A stretch of 18,419 nucleotides of DNA from Acetatifactor sp. Its GTDB lineage: Bacteria; Bacillota; Clostridia; Lachnospirales; Lachnospiraceae. The stretch is taken from the NCBI GenBank assembly GCA_024699575.1, contig JAILPF010000030.1, forward strand, positions 1 through 18,419. Direction: 5' to 3'. Made by a program: the position numbers and the translations under genes. This document shows positions 8,173 to 16,212 of this stretch, piece by piece. A model generated the notes under the pieces. That model had not been told where the DNA came from. It saw only the letters and a list, made by a program, of their open reading frames with translations, and did no database searches. Numbering within the stretch: position 1 is the first letter of the stretch; each line of letters begins with the position of its first letter.

Positions 8173-8751
8173 ATGATGGAAATAAGACTATTAGATTTAG
8201 AGCAGATTAGGAAAGTTTATAAGGAATATATGGTTAAAGACTTTCCGGATGATGAATTGAAGCCTTTAAAGATGATTGAGAAATCCTATGAGGAAGGGAT
8301 GTATGAAAGCTACGGGCTGTTTGAAGAAAATAATTTGTGTGGTTACGCGTACTTTGTTAAGATTGCCAATGAAAATGACAGGAATGATTATATTTTTGAT
8401 TTCTTTGCCGTGAGAGAAGATCTTCGTGATAAGGGATACGGAACCTGTTTTTTGGAATTGTTGAAAAAGCGTTTTGCTAATGCAGGCAGTATGCTGGGTG
8501 AAGTGGAAAATCCTGACAGCGCTGCAGACGAAACGGAGAAAAAAACGAGACTGCGCAGATTGGACTTTTATCTGCGGAATGGTATCGTGGATACCGAGGT
8601 GGAAGTGACACTATTTGGTGTGGATTATAAGGTGCTGGAAGTGCCACTTGTGACAAGGCATTCTGTGGAGGAGGTCAAACGAATCTACAGACGCATTTAT
8701 AGAACTATATTGCCGGCGCAGATGTATGAGAAAAGAGTGGAGATTAAGTGA
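8173..8751 (+). CDS. GNAT-family N-acetyltransferase
   Basis: A protein of 192 residues. The acetyl-CoA binding motif A is visible as DFFAVREDLRDKGYGTCFLE (residues 76-95), with the R-D-K-G-Y-G pyrophosphate loop at 85-90. The N-terminus (MEIRLLDLEQIRKVYKEYM) and the strand GYAYFVKI fit the fold. It should transfer an acetyl group from acetyl-CoA to an unknown amine, in the cytoplasm. The start is ATG 8173 (or 8176), with GAGG at 8162-8165 inside the previous gene. It lies 1 base after the hypothetical gene and 3 bases before the TatD gene. Confidence 0.85.
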   Translation: MMEIRLLDLEQIRKVYKEYMVKDFPDDELKPLKMIEKSYEEGMYESYGLFEENNLCGYAYFVKIANENDRNDYIFDFFAVREDLRDKGYGTCFLELLKKRFANAGSMLGEVENPDSAADETEKKTRLRRLDFYLRNGIVDTEVEVTLFGVDYKVLEVPLVTRHSVEEVKRIYRRIYRTILPAQMYEKRVEIK

Positions 8752-8754
8752 GGA

Positions 8755-9528
8755 ATGACAGAAATTTTTGACACACATGCCCATTATGATGATGAGGCAT
8801 TTGATGAAGATAGAGATGAACTTTTAGCCGGACTGCCTGCGCAGGGTATTGCCCGGGTGGTAAATGTGGGAGCGACCTTGAGTTCTTGCGAGTCCACGAT
8901 TGCATTAATGGAGAAATATAATTATATTTATGGCGCGATTGGTGTACATCCCAGCGAGGTGGCGGAACTGGATGAGGACCATTTTGCATGGCTGAAAGAA
9001 CAGTGTCTCCGCGAAAAATGTGTTGCGGTCGGAGAGATTGGATTGGACTATCACTGGCCGGATCCCGAACCGGCGTTACAGAGGGAATGGTTTGTAAGGC
9101 AATTGAATCTCGCACGGGAAATAGGGAAACCGGTGGTGATTCACTCCAGAGATGCTGCGAAGGATACGATTGATATTATGCAGGCGGAGAAAGCAGACGA
9201 AACTGGTGGAGTGATTCATTGCTATGCATATTCTGTTGAGAGTGCTAAGATATTTTTAAATATGGGCTATTACTTTGGTATCGGCGGAGTATTGACTTTC
9301 AAAAATGCAAGGAAGCTAAAGGAAGCAGTGGAATACATACCGTTAGATCGAATGGTACTGGAGACAGACTGCCCGTATCTTGCACCGGAACCTAACAGAG
9401 GCAAGAGAAACAGTTCTTTGAATCTTCCTTACGTGGTGTCCGCAATGGCGCAGATTAAGGGAATCAGTGAGGAGGAAGTCCGAAAGGCGATGTGGGAGAA
9501 TGCCCACGCACTCTATCGGATGAAGTAG
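8755..9528 (+). CDS. TatD-family metal-dependent hydrolase (putative DNase)
   Basis: At 257 residues this is full length for the family. Metal ligands are visible: H8 and H10 in DTHAHYDD, E94 in VAVGEIGLDYH, H130 in VIHSRDA, H155 in GVIHCYAYS and D205 in LETDCPYLAP. TatD/YcfH proteins are two-metal TIM-barrel enzymes with 3'-5' exonuclease activity. The start is set by alignment to the family, since the ATG at 8755 has GTGGAG at 8737-8742 and an AGGA that is very close. It probably relies on coupling to the upstream gene, which stops 3 bases before. In many Firmicutes the gene lies near the tRNA synthetase metG or the nuclease rnmV, but not here. Confidence 0.93.
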   Translation: MTEIFDTHAHYDDEAFDEDRDELLAGLPAQGIARVVNVGATLSSCESTIALMEKYNYIYGAIGVHPSEVAELDEDHFAWLKEQCLREKCVAVGEIGLDYHWPDPEPALQREWFVRQLNLAREIGKPVVIHSRDAAKDTIDIMQAEKADETGGVIHCYAYSVESAKIFLNMGYYFGIGGVLTFKNARKLKEAVEYIPLDRMVLETDCPYLAPEPNRGKRNSSLNLPYVVSAMAQIKGISEEEVRKAMWENAHALYRMK

Positions 9529-9541
9529 GAAAGGCATACAG

Positions 9542-10882
9542 ATGGAAGAAAAAAGACTTTTTTCCAAACAGGATTTACGAAAATTGATTATTCCACTATT
9601 GTTTGAGCAGGCGCTGGCAATCACGGTAGGCATGGCTGATACTGTGATGATTTCCTCTGTGGGCGAAGCGGCGGTATCAGGCGTCTCTTTAGTGGATATG
9701 GTGAATAACCTCATCATCAGTGTGCTGGCTGCCCTTGCAACGGGCGGTGCAGTAGTGACCTCGCAGTTTATCGGAGCCAACCGGAAAGAGGATGCCTGTA
9801 AATCAGCGAAACAGTTAATCTATTCCGCAACACTGATTACGCTGGTGATTACTGTGGCAGTAATTATGTTTAACCGCCAGATTCTACTATTACTGTTTGG
9901 CAAAATCGAATCGGATGTTTTTCAAAATGCAGTAATCTATCTCGTGATTTCTGCGATATCATTTCCTTTTATGGCAATCTATAACTCCAGCGCTGCACTT
10001 TTCCGCTCTATGGGAAATGCTCAGATTACTTTGAAGGTCTCTGTGCTGATGAACATTATTAATGTGGCAGGAAATGCGGTCTGCATTTATGGATTACATA
10101 TGGGTGCTGCCGGAGTGGCGATACCATCTCTGATGTCCAGAGCGGTTGCGGGGGTGATACTTTATCAACTTTTGAAAAATCCGGAAAATATGATTCATTT
10201 AACAAAAGAGCATTTTCGATTTGACTGGGATATTATCAGAAAGATTCTTTTTATCGGAATTCCCAGTGGAATTGAAAATGGAATTTTCCAGTTGGGAAGA
10301 GTGTTGGTGGTCAGTATTATCGCCGGTTTTGGAACCGTGCAGATTGCTGCAAACGGTGTTGCCAACAGCCTGGACAGCATGGGCTGCATAGTGGGTCAGG
10401 CGATGAACCTTGCTATGATCAGTGTAATCGGAAGATGTGTGGGAGCAGGGGACGAAGGGCAGGTCCGTTATTATACTAAAAAGCTGCTGGCAACGACGTA
10501 TTTCTATACTGCCATTGTCAACAGTCTGATTTTAGTAAATCTAAAATGGATTTTGAATATATACGGATTGGGCGAAGACACAACACGATTGGCTTATATT
10601 CTGGTAATGATACATGATGGAACAGCAATTCTTCTGTGGCCGTCCTCTTTTGTCCTTCCCAACATGCTTAGAGCATGTAATGATGTTCGTTTTACCATGG
10701 TGATTGCGATTTTCTCCATGTTTGTTTTCCGAATCGGTTTAAGCCTTGTCATCGGGGTACATATGGGAATGGGAGCAATCGGTGTATGGATTGCCATGGT
10801 TGTAGATTGGATTTTCCGTGTGGTTTGTTTTGTGGGCCGGTATCTGAGTGGAAGCTGGCGGAAATCTGCTAAACTAGTTTAA
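9542..10882 (+). CDS. MATE-family multidrug/Na+ or H+ antiporter
   Basis: A 446-residue membrane protein with about twelve hydrophobic segments in two halves. The N-terminal helix reads LIIPLLFEQALAITVGMADT, followed by the family-typical VMISSVGEAAVSGVSLVD and later PFMAIYNSSAALFRSMGNAQ. It should export cationic or xenobiotic compounds through the cytoplasmic membrane in exchange for H+ or Na+. The substrate is not predictable. It is the last gene of the five-gene operon (13 bases after tatD). Its last 9 bases overlap the end of the convergent GH18 gene, leaving no room for a classical terminator. Confidence 0.93.
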   Translation: MEEKRLFSKQDLRKLIIPLLFEQALAITVGMADTVMISSVGEAAVSGVSLVDMVNNLIISVLAALATGGAVVTSQFIGANRKEDACKSAKQLIYSATLITLVITVAVIMFNRQILLLLFGKIESDVFQNAVIYLVISAISFPFMAIYNSSAALFRSMGNAQITLKVSVLMNIINVAGNAVCIYGLHMGAAGVAIPSLMSRAVAGVILYQLLKNPENMIHLTKEHFRFDWDIIRKILFIGIPSGIENGIFQLGRVLVVSIIAGFGTVQIAANGVANSLDSMGCIVGQAMNLAMISVIGRCVGAGDEGQVRYYTKKLLATTYFYTAIVNSLILVNLKWILNIYGLGEDTTRLAYILVMIHDGTAILLWPSSFVLPNMLRACNDVRFTMVIAIFSMFVFRIGLSLVIGVHMGMGAIGVWIAMVVDWIFRVVCFVGRYLSGSWRKSAKLV

Positions 10883-12139
10883 ATCCAGCAGGTGTTCAGC
10901 CATCTGAGATATCAAGTCATAGTCTGAGGTATCCTGACTTGCTTCCCAGACAATAATGCCCGCAATGTCGGTTTTGTTGATATAATTTAATTTGCCCTGC
11001 AAAGAGGTGGAATCCTCGTAGGTCAAAAACCATTTGTAATGAGGGCTGTTCGGGTTATCATTATAGAGGTAAGTAGCACCTGCTTCAGAATCATAAACCT
11101 TATGCCAACCGATGGCATCATGAGGCACGGCCTCATATTCGAAGGCGCGGCTTTCTGCCTCAGTAATCTCCTTGGTGGATGCCCGATAGGGTTCGCTGGG
11201 AACGCCGACAATCTCTCCGGAAGGAGTATGCTTCATTAAAAACGAAATTGCATACAGTGGAGAACCGATGCAGAGTTTTTCTTCGGGAATACCGAGAGCT
11301 GTCAGATATTTGACAGCTTTTTTTGTATCCTTAAGCCCGGAGGCATGTCCGGTAACACCATCCCAGATACCGGCAATATCGTAAGTCATAATATTAATCA
11401 AATCCAGATATTTGGCAAAGGAGGCCCAGTCCTGCATAGGAAGAATGGAAGTGGTAGAGGCGCCTGCGCAGGCTGTCAGTTTTTTAGAGCGTTTTCCGAA
11501 TCGGTCATTCAGGGCAGCACGTAATTCTTTGAGCAGGAGTGTAAAGTTCTTGCTGTCTTCCTCGGCAGTTCCCCAGATGGGGCAACCCTGGTCTCCGTCT
11601 TCTGAATTGGGATTCGGGAGACGTTCGCCTGCTGTGGAACAGCCGGGATATTCCCAATCGATATCGATTCCGCCAATCCATGGATAACGTTCTATTAAGT
11701 CGACACAACTCTGAATGAAAGATGCACGTCCAGCGGAGGTATATGCCATCTCGGAGAAAAAACCACATCTCGCCCAACCGCCGATGGAAATCATAATTCT
11801 TACGTCAGGGTATTTTTGAGAGAATACTTCATATTGAGAAAAATGATTTCGGGAAAGCCTTGGATCGATTTCGCTGGGTGTCCAATCCTCCATGTCAAAC
11901 TCAGGACACATGGATTCGATTATGAACTCTGTACGTGGTGTTGCGCCCTGTTTCCGTCTTGAAATGGAATCTTCCTTGGGATTCTCAACAGGAGCAACTG
12001 CCCAGAATGCATGATTTATGTAGGTCACACGATCCCAAGGAAGACCGGCGACTTCCCCTCCCTGTGTGGGAACTTTTTTCTTCAAATTCCAATTTGCAAA
12101 ATAGATGATGACTTCTTTCTTTGAACGTGCAGAATGCAT
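10874..12139 (-). CDS. GH18 glycosidase paralogue without signal peptide, altered DxxDxDxE
   Basis: A 421-residue protein made almost wholly of a GH18 (chitinase / endo-beta-N-acetylglucosaminidase) TIM barrel. It has the SxGG strand ISIGGW (117-122), the catalytic strand at 156-163 and the later INIMTYDIAG and IAGIIVWEAS strands. The catalytic motif reads GGIDIDWE: D159, D161 and the acid E163 are kept, but the first Asp is Gly156 (codon GGC). A strong RBS and an in-frame TAA six bases before the ATG show that no signal peptide is encoded, so the product should stay in the cytoplasm unless exported another way. It is the second gene of an operon, 26 bases after its lipoprotein paralogue. Activity may be weak or on small intracellular sugars. 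Confidence 0.92.
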   Translation of the reverse strand: MHSARSKKEVIIYFANWNLKKKVPTQGGEVAGLPWDRVTYINHAFWAVAPVENPKEDSISRRKQGATPRTEFIIESMCPEFDMEDWTPSEIDPRLSRNHFSQYEVFSQKYPDVRIMISIGGWARCGFFSEMAYTSAGRASFIQSCVDLIERYPWIGGIDIDWEYPGCSTAGERLPNPNSEDGDQGCPIWGTAEEDSKNFTLLLKELRAALNDRFGKRSKKLTACAGASTTSILPMQDWASFAKYLDLINIMTYDIAGIWDGVTGHASGLKDTKKAVKYLTALGIPEEKLCIGSPLYAISFLMKHTPSGEIVGVPSEPYRASTKEITEAESRAFEYEAVPHDAIGWHKVYDSEAGATYLYNDNPNSPHYKWFLTYEDSTSLQGKLNYINKTDIAGIIVWEASQDTSDYDLISQMAEHLLDLN

Positions 12140-12145
12140 ACGTTA

Positions 12146-12152
12146 CCCTCCC
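12146..12152 (-). promoter_or_regulatory. Ribosome binding site fixing the start of the short GH18 gene
   Basis: Minus-strand GGGAGGG lies 6 bases before the ATG at 12139. An in-frame TAA (12143-12145) sits between them, so translation cannot start further upstream. Confidence 0.85.
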
Positions 12153-12165
12153 GGTGATGCGTATT

Positions 12166-13659
12166 TTATCTGAGATTATCCGACATTTGTGTGATGAAAT
12201 CATTGGAAGAGGTATCCTGACTGTTCTCCCAAACGATGATTCCTGCCAGATTTTTTTCATTGATGTAATCCAGTTTTTCCTGCAGAGAAAGAGGATTTTC
12301 GTAAGAAATAAACCATTTATAATAGGTGGATGATTCGTCGTCATTGTACAGGTAAGCACCGCCCTTTTTGGTGTCATAACCCATATGCCAGCCAGTACCA
12401 CCATTGTCGAATTCTTCTCCCATGGACCATTTGCCGTTTTCCTCAATATAGGTGAAACCGCTTACCGCTTCCTGCTCAAAACCACGGAGTGTATTTTCAC
12501 CCAGCTCAGTATAGGTGGGCTTATAGTTCTCAATTGCAGCACCAAGAGCGTTGGAAGGCACATCGGTCATCAGGAAAGTGGTGGCATACAGAGGGGAGCC
12601 AATGCAAAGCTTCTCCCTGGGGATATCCAGCCCCATAAAGTAGGATGCGGCAGCCTTGGAACCCCAGAAACTGCTGGCATGTCCTGTGGCACCGTCCCAA
12701 AGACCGGCCATATCATAAGTCATAATGTTAATCATATCCAGAAAAGGAGCGAAGGAAGCCCAGTCCTGCATGGGAAGAGTCCACCCGGTAGAGGAGGATG
12801 CACAGGCAGTGAGCTTTTTCGCTCCTGCACCGTAATGCTCGTCCATTGCAGCGCGAAGTTCCGTCAGCAGAGCGGTAAAATTGACGCTATCCTCTGCGGC
12901 AGTTCCGAAGATGGGACATCCCTGGTCGCCGTCTCCTTCCGGATTGCGTTCACCATCTTTAGAGCCTCCGGGATATTCCCAGTCGATGTCGATACCGTCT
13001 ATCCAGGAATATTGATCCATCAACTCAAGACAACTGTCTATAAAAGAGGTCCGGCCTTCTTTTGTGTAAGCCATTTCGGAGAAGTAACCGCATGCACTCC
13101 ATCCACCGATAGAAATCATAATATTTACATCAGGATATTTTGCAGAGAATGCTTCGTATTCTGCAAAGTGGTTGCGGGCAATGGAAGAGTCTGATTTACT
13201 TGCGGCAGTGTCTTCATAATCATTTTTAGGATTGGTCGATACAATTTTAAACTGTGTGCGGGCACCGTCGCCGCTTACCCTCTGTTCAAAGGAGGTGGCA
13301 GTGGAGCCGTCCGCAGGAGCAACTGCCCAGAATGCGTGATTAATATAGGAAACCTTGTCCCAGGCAATTCCGGCAACTTCGCCGTTTCCGTTTACATTGT
13401 CTGCACCAAGATTCCAGTTGGCAAAGTAGACAACGACTTGCTTGGGTCCGGTTGATGTGGACACTTCCTGATCAGCTGCTTCATCAACTGACTCTTCGTC
13501 AGATGCCTGCTGCTCGGAGACTTCAGGTACAGATTCTGGTGCTGTTGCTTCTTCTTTAACAGCATCTGTGGTCTGATTATCTGCCGGTGTAGCACTACCA
13601 CAACCTGTCATCAACATGGAAAGAACAAGAGATAGTGTAAGTAATTTTCTGCGTCGCAT
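12166..13659 (-). CDS. GH18 glycosidase lipoprotein (chitinase / endo-beta-GlcNAcase type)
   Basis: A protein of 497 residues. A signal peptide (MRRRKLLTLSLVLSMLMTGC) ends in a lipobox with C20, so it should be a lipid-anchored protein on the outer face of the membrane. A 50-residue acidic, Glu/Ser/Ala-rich linker (about 21-71) leads to the GH18 barrel: SIGGW (183-187) and an intact catalytic DGIDIDWE (221-228, acid E228). There are no chitin-binding or LysM modules. GH18 enzymes cut beta-1,4 bonds next to GlcNAc with help from the substrate acetamido group. Chitin, chito-oligosaccharides or N-glycans are all possible. GGGGGGGAG stands 7 bases before the ATG. It is the first gene of the minus-strand GH18 operon. 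Confidence 0.95.
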   Translation of the reverse strand: MRRRKLLTLSLVLSMLMTGCGSATPADNQTTDAVKEEATAPESVPEVSEQQASDEESVDEAADQEVSTSTGPKQVVVYFANWNLGADNVNGNGEVAGIAWDKVSYINHAFWAVAPADGSTATSFEQRVSGDGARTQFKIVSTNPKNDYEDTAASKSDSSIARNHFAEYEAFSAKYPDVNIMISIGGWSACGYFSEMAYTKEGRTSFIDSCLELMDQYSWIDGIDIDWEYPGGSKDGERNPEGDGDQGCPIFGTAAEDSVNFTALLTELRAAMDEHYGAGAKKLTACASSSTGWTLPMQDWASFAPFLDMINIMTYDMAGLWDGATGHASSFWGSKAAASYFMGLDIPREKLCIGSPLYATTFLMTDVPSNALGAAIENYKPTYTELGENTLRGFEQEAVSGFTYIEENGKWSMGEEFDNGGTGWHMGYDTKKGGAYLYNDDESSTYYKWFISYENPLSLQEKLDYINEKNLAGIIVWENSQDTSSNDFITQMSDNLR

Positions 13660-13699
13660 ATCTTTCTCCCCCCCGATATATGAATACTAACAGAAATTC

Positions 13700-13728
13700 T
13701 TGCTTTATTCAGATAAAGTCCGTATACT
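13700..13728 (+). promoter_or_regulatory. Promoter for the ATPase operon (plus strand)
   Basis: TTGCTT (13700-13705), a 17-base spacer, then TATACT (13723-13728). Transcription would start near 13735, about 60 bases before the ATG at 13797. Its -10 box is one arm of the palindrome TATACT-TTAT-AGTATA shared with the minus-strand promoter. Confidence 0.6.
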
Positions 13729-13732
13729 TTAT

Positions 13733-13761
13733 AGTATAGCGTACAAATATTATTCTTACAA
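13733..13761 (-). promoter_or_regulatory. Promoter for the GH18 operon (minus strand)
   Basis: On the minus strand TTGTAA (13756-13761), a 17-base spacer, then TATACT (13733-13738). Transcription would start near 13726, about 66 bases before the lipoprotein ATG. It faces the plus-strand promoter so closely that both cannot be occupied at once. Confidence 0.62.
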
Positions 13762-13796
13762 GATGCAATTATTACTTGAATCAACAGGAGACATCA

Positions 13797-15503
13797 ATGA
13801 AAACCGCAACAGAATTACAAACATTATTACGTCAGATAGACCACAAGGGTTATCCTGCCTATAAGGATACCAAGGGAAAGTATCAATTCCCCCAGTATAT
13901 CCTTTCTATAGACCATGTGCAAGGTGACCCTTTTGCTGCGCCCTCCAAGGTCAGTATTTTAGTGAGTGGAAAGACAGCAGGATTTGAATACAGTTGCTAC
14001 GAGAACAGGCATAGAAGGATTGCCTTTCAGGACTTTTTGCTCCGTAAAATGTCAGCGAAGGTAAAGGATTATTCTTTCAAGGCAAAGGGCTCCGGAAAGA
14101 GCGGTTTGATTGAGCTAAGTCACCCGGGACAGGAGATTCTGGAACGCAGCGCATGTACCGTGAACTCGCAAAATGGTGATATCACAGTGCGGATGGAGAT
14201 TGGTTTCCCGGCAAATGGCAGGACGATTAACTCAGGAGAACTGATAAAGATTTTGTTCGACTTTCTTCCTCAGTGCGTGAGTCAGACTTTATTTGATTCG
14301 ACCTGTGATAAGAAACAGCTTGCCAATACGTTACAACTGGCTGATGACCAGTGGTTTCTAAGGGGGAAAATTGAAGAACTTGGCTTAGTTGCATTTGTGG
14401 CAAACGGCTCCGTTCTTCCGAGAAAATCTGGAGTGTCATCTCTTCCTATGAAGGATGCAATTCCTTTTTCTTCTCCGACATCTATGGAGGTAGTTATAGA
14501 GCTTCCCCATCATGGGCAGATAAAAGGGATGGGAATCAAAAAAGGGGTAACCCTGATTGTGGGTGGAGGATATCATGGTAAGTCTACTCTGCTGGAAGCG
14601 CTGGAGCTTGGTGTGTACAATCATATAGCAGGAGACGGCAGAGAGTTTGTAATCACGGATGAGTCCGCTATGAAGCTGCGTGCGGAGGACGGAAGAAGCA
14701 TTCAGAAAGTGGACATATCCATGTTTATCCGCAATCTTCCAAACGGCAGGGATACCTCTGCATTTTTCACCGAGGATGCCAGCGGAAGCACTTCTCAGGC
14801 AGCGGCCACAGTGGAAGCGATGGAGATGGGAAGCAAACTGTTTTTGATTGATGAAGATACCAGTGCCACCAATTTTATGATTCGGGATGAGCTGATGCAG
14901 CGTGTGGTCAGCAGGGATGTGGAACCGATTATCCCGTTTATTGACAGAGTTCGTGAACTGTATAAGCAGCATGGGATTTCCACCATTCTGGTGGCAGGCA
15001 GCTCCGGTTCCTATTTTCACAAAGCAGATTGCGTGATTCAGATGAACAGGTATCAACCCATGGAAATTACGGAGTTTGCAAAGAAAGAGGCAACAGCATT
15101 TCCGGATATGGCCGGTGAGTTAGAAAAAGCTTCGTTGCCTGATTTTAAACGTATAGTAAGACAGGACGCAGGATTTGCCAAGGAAGACCGCATCAAGTCA
15201 AAAAGTTTTGGATTGGATGGCTTTTCCATCAACAAGGAATCGGTAGATACCCGTTACATTGAACAGCTGGTGGATACGGAGCAGCTAAATGCGATTTCCC
15301 ATATGTTGATCTACCTCAAAAAAAATAAATTTGACGGAAGGCATACGCTCGCTGAGGTTGTTGAACAGTTTTACCGTGAGATTGACGAGAATGGCTTCGT
15401 AGCATTTTGCGGCGTGAGTACTCCGGGCAATCTTGCGATGCCCAGAAAGCTGGAACTATATGCAGCCGTGAATAGGTGCAGAAATAAGTTATTAGAAATA
15501 TAA
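13797..15503 (+). CDS. ABC-class ATPase, MRB1590-like family
   Basis: A 568-residue soluble protein. The N-terminal domain (about 1-240) is followed by a P-loop GGGYHGKST (256-264), a signature-like SGSTSQA (329-335) and Walker B LFLIDEDT (348-355), then a C-terminal domain. This order fits the 'predicted ATPase of the ABC class' family (ABC_N, ABC_ATPase and MRB1590-like C-terminal domains), whose trypanosome relative MRB1590 works with the RNA-editing machinery. The bacterial role is not known to me. ATG 13797 is chosen because AGGAG lies 6 bases before it. An in-frame TTG at 13776 has no RBS. It is the first gene of the plus-strand operon and there is no transmembrane partner, so it is not a transporter subunit. 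Confidence 0.9.
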   Translation: MKTATELQTLLRQIDHKGYPAYKDTKGKYQFPQYILSIDHVQGDPFAAPSKVSILVSGKTAGFEYSCYENRHRRIAFQDFLLRKMSAKVKDYSFKAKGSGKSGLIELSHPGQEILERSACTVNSQNGDITVRMEIGFPANGRTINSGELIKILFDFLPQCVSQTLFDSTCDKKQLANTLQLADDQWFLRGKIEELGLVAFVANGSVLPRKSGVSSLPMKDAIPFSSPTSMEVVIELPHHGQIKGMGIKKGVTLIVGGGYHGKSTLLEALELGVYNHIAGDGREFVITDESAMKLRAEDGRSIQKVDISMFIRNLPNGRDTSAFFTEDASGSTSQAAATVEAMEMGSKLFLIDEDTSATNFMIRDELMQRVVSRDVEPIIPFIDRVRELYKQHGISTILVAGSSGSYFHKADCVIQMNRYQPMEITEFAKKEATAFPDMAGELEKASLPDFKRIVRQDAGFAKEDRIKSKSFGLDGFSINKESVDTRYIEQLVDTEQLNAISHMLIYLKKNKFDGRHTLAEVVEQFYREIDENGFVAFCGVSTPGNLAMPRKLELYAAVNRCRNKLLEI

Positions 15504-15532
15504 AGTTTGTAAATAATAAAACGAGGGTGAGT

Positions 15533-16175
15533 ATGCGGGAACTGAAATTCTTTGAAAAAATGCACGAACTAAAGGATTGGGAGTGCATGATGAAGCAGCT
15601 TTTGTGGAGGCAGCTTGGGACCATAGAGGGGAAGAAAATTTTGGATTTTGGCAGTGGCTTTGGCGTGACTGCTGCACATCTGGCTCAGAAAAATGAAGTG
15701 GTCGCGATTGAACCAAGCGAAGAGAGCATTGCCAACAGATGGCAGGATTATCCCTACACTCAATTGCAGGGAAGTGTGGAATGTATCAAAGAGCTTAAGG
15801 ATGAGAGTTTTGAAACCTGATGGCTTCATTTCTCTCTGTAAACATAATCGTGCCGGACGTGTGATGCAGACAGTGGTTCTTCTGGATGACTTTACCCATG
15901 CGAAGGAATTGCTTGAGGGTCATGACGGAAAGAGTATGCTGTACGGTGACATCCATTATTATGAGGATGTTGACATCGAGAACTGGTGCCCGAACCTTAA
16001 AATAGTGAAAACCCTTGGAATCAGAACTTTCTGGGATATGCAGCAGAATCAGGAAAAACATAGTGACAGAGACTGGCAGGAGCAGATGATTGAGATGGAG
16101 ATGCTGGTATCTGATCTGGATCCGTATAAGCAGATAGCGTTTTTACATCATTTGGTGATTCGCAAAAACAGATGA
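15533..16175 (+). pseudogene. SAM-dependent methyltransferase, frameshifting internal deletion
   Basis: ATG 15533 (GAGGG 6 bases upstream) opens a class I methyltransferase with motif I ILDFGSGFGVTAAHLA and the acidic end VVAIEPSEES. The frame stops at 15818-15820 right after KDESF. The frame that continues carries RVLKPDGFISLCKHNRAGRV and runs to the TGA at 16173-16175, giving the rest of the same fold. About 25 residues (the motif around the catalytic 'CHNVLEY'-type strand) are missing between KDESFD and RVLKP, and the frame has changed. The intact protein would have about 235 residues. Neither half can bind and use SAM alone, so it is called a pseudogene. It remains in place within the ATPase operon. 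Confidence 0.85.
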
Positions 16176-16212
16176 GGCGCTGATACGTGGAAAGAAAGGA
16201 AACAAAATTAGC

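Noticed and set aside
12385..13194. A 269-codon plus-strand frame inside the GH18 lipoprotein gene
   Set aside because: The GH18 protein on the minus strand has clear motifs, RBS and promoter. The other frame shows no family pattern.
13776..13796. TTG start upstream of the ABC-class ATPase
   Set aside because: The AGGAG before ATG 13797 lies inside this extension, so the ATG is the better start.
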